DNA from: Candidatus Pelagibacter sp. RS39 | Lineage (GTDB): Bacteria > Pseudomonadota > Alphaproteobacteria > Pelagibacterales > Pelagibacteraceae | Direction of reading: 5' to 3' | Assembly (NCBI RefSeq): GCF_002101315.1 | Contig: NZ_CP020777.1 | Coordinates: 434,001 to 498,000, forward strand | DNA: 64,000 nucleotides | Shown here: in pieces, positions 63,581 through 64,000 of the stretch | Numbering within the stretch: position 1 is the first letter of the stretch | Layout: each line of letters starts with the position of its first letter | Notes under the pieces: model-generated | The model's input: the letters and a program-made list of their open reading frames with translations, nothing else | What the model was told of the DNA's origin: nothing | Databases searched by the model: none | Made by a program: the position numbers and the translations under genes

Positions 63581-63964
63581 ATGACAATTAAATCATCCCA
63601 AACCCTTGTAGCTGAAGCTCTAAAGGAGATAAACACCATATCTTCCGATGAAGCTTATGAGAAATGTAATAAAAATGAGTGTAACCTGATTGATATAAGA
63701 GATGTAAGAGAATTGGAACGAGAAGGAAGAATTGAAGATTCAAATCATATTCCTAGAGGGATGTTAGAGTTCTGGCTTGATCCAGAAAGCGCATATTTTA
63801 AACAAGGTAAACTAGATTTAAATAAAGAAATGGTTTTATTTTGTGCTGGTGGAATGAGATCAGCTCTCGCAGCAAAGTCTTTAAAAGATATGGGATTTAA
63901 AAAGGTTTCGCATATCGATGGTGGTTTTGGTGCATTGAAAGAAAGTAAATTTAAAATTACTTAA
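63581..63964 (+). CDS. Rhodanese-domain sulfurtransferase
   Basis: A 127-residue single rhodanese domain. The active-site loop CAGGMRS and the surrounding LIDIRDVRELEREGRI, IPRGMLEFWLDP and GFKKVSHIDGGFGAL segments are typical of the cytosolic sulfur carriers. It probably moves sulfane sulfur; partner unknown. Confidence 0.9.
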   Translation: MTIKSSQTLVAEALKEINTISSDEAYEKCNKNECNLIDIRDVRELEREGRIEDSNHIPRGMLEFWLDPESAYFKQGKLDLNKEMVLFCAGGMRSALAAKSLKDMGFKKVSHIDGGFGALKESKFKIT

Positions 63965-63999
63965 TTATTAAACTCATCTAAAGCGTATTCAAGTCTATC
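63961..63999 (-). CDS. Possible 3' end of a gene running off the window
   Basis: On the minus strand the last bases read an open frame ending DRLEYALDEFNN then TAA, sharing 4 bases with the convergent rhodanese stop. Only 12 codons are visible, so this is a tentative partial gene with no identity. Confidence 0.35.
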   Translation of the reverse strand, partial: DRLEYALDEFNN

Positions 64000-64000
64000 T

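Noticed and set aside
1-64000. CRISPR array, insertion sequence or prophage
   Set aside because: No regularly spaced direct repeats, no transposase, integrase or phage structural gene was seen.

Overview
The window is a compact, strongly AT-rich bacterial chromosome segment. Intergenic gaps are mostly under 100 bases, start/stop overlaps are frequent, and proteins are rich in Lys, Ile and Asn. The gene set includes a trimethylamine monooxygenase beside a betaine/TMAO-type ABC transporter, heterotetrameric sarcosine oxidase, a dimethylglycine dehydrogenase-ETF chain, and a TPP-riboswitch-controlled solute symporter of the ThiV type. Together these point to a marine SAR11 alphaproteobacterium (Pelagibacterales). 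This placement comes from gene content and style, not from a marker gene such as rRNA.

Layout. 1-5.7 kb: betaine/TMAO-type ABC transporter whose binding-protein gene (truncated by the window start) is separated from its ATPase and permease genes by a terminator and three small envelope genes. 5.7-15 kb: trimethylamine monooxygenase, a GpsA-like dehydrogenase, formate-THF ligase and sarcosine oxidase soxBDAG. 15-20 kb: a DMT-family exporter, small unknowns, an Asp/Glu racemase, a cold-shock protein and purEK with an acetyltransferase. 20-24 kb: an uncharacterised four-gene cassette (atypical M19 dipeptidase, a 550-residue unknown, DUF3726, a tiny Cys-pair protein). 24-27.5 kb: a THF-dependent demethylase-like/MetF-like pair and a Rieske oxygenase. 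27.5-30 kb: a small kinase/nucleotidyltransferase pair, a crotonase and small proteins. 30-36 kb: dimethylglycine dehydrogenase, EtfBA and ETF-ubiquinone oxidoreductase in one run. 36-40 kb: hisI cluster, folE, acrylyl-CoA reductase and a LysR regulator. 40-44 kb: ferric-iron ABC transporter behind an array of Fur-like palindromes. 44-48.5 kb: AzlCD, thioredoxin-like protein, persulfide dioxygenase-like hydrolase, cytochrome b561 and cytochrome c'. 48.5-49 kb: a structured non-coding stretch. 49-52.5 kb: TPP riboswitch with ThiV-type symporter and an ABC-2 exporter. 52.5-56 kb: isocitrate lyase, a palindromic operator and a RamB/ScfR-type regulator. 56-64 kb: a metallo-hydrolase, iron alcohol dehydrogenase, amidotransferase, RseP, HU, Amt, a glycosyltransferase-like protein and a rhodanese.

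How the genes work together. The dominant theme is uptake and stepwise demethylation of methylated osmolytes (betaine, TMAO, dimethylglycine, sarcosine). The methyl groups pass through tetrahydrofolate; Fhs can recover formate plus ATP, and electrons can reach ubiquinone through ETF and ETF-QO. Isocitrate lyase and its regulator link to C2/short-chain fatty-acid use, and AcuI links to acrylate detoxification. I see no rRNA, tRNA, CRISPR array, transposase or prophage in the window. The least explained parts are the cassette at 20.0-23.4 kb and the non-coding structures at 48.45-48.70 kb.
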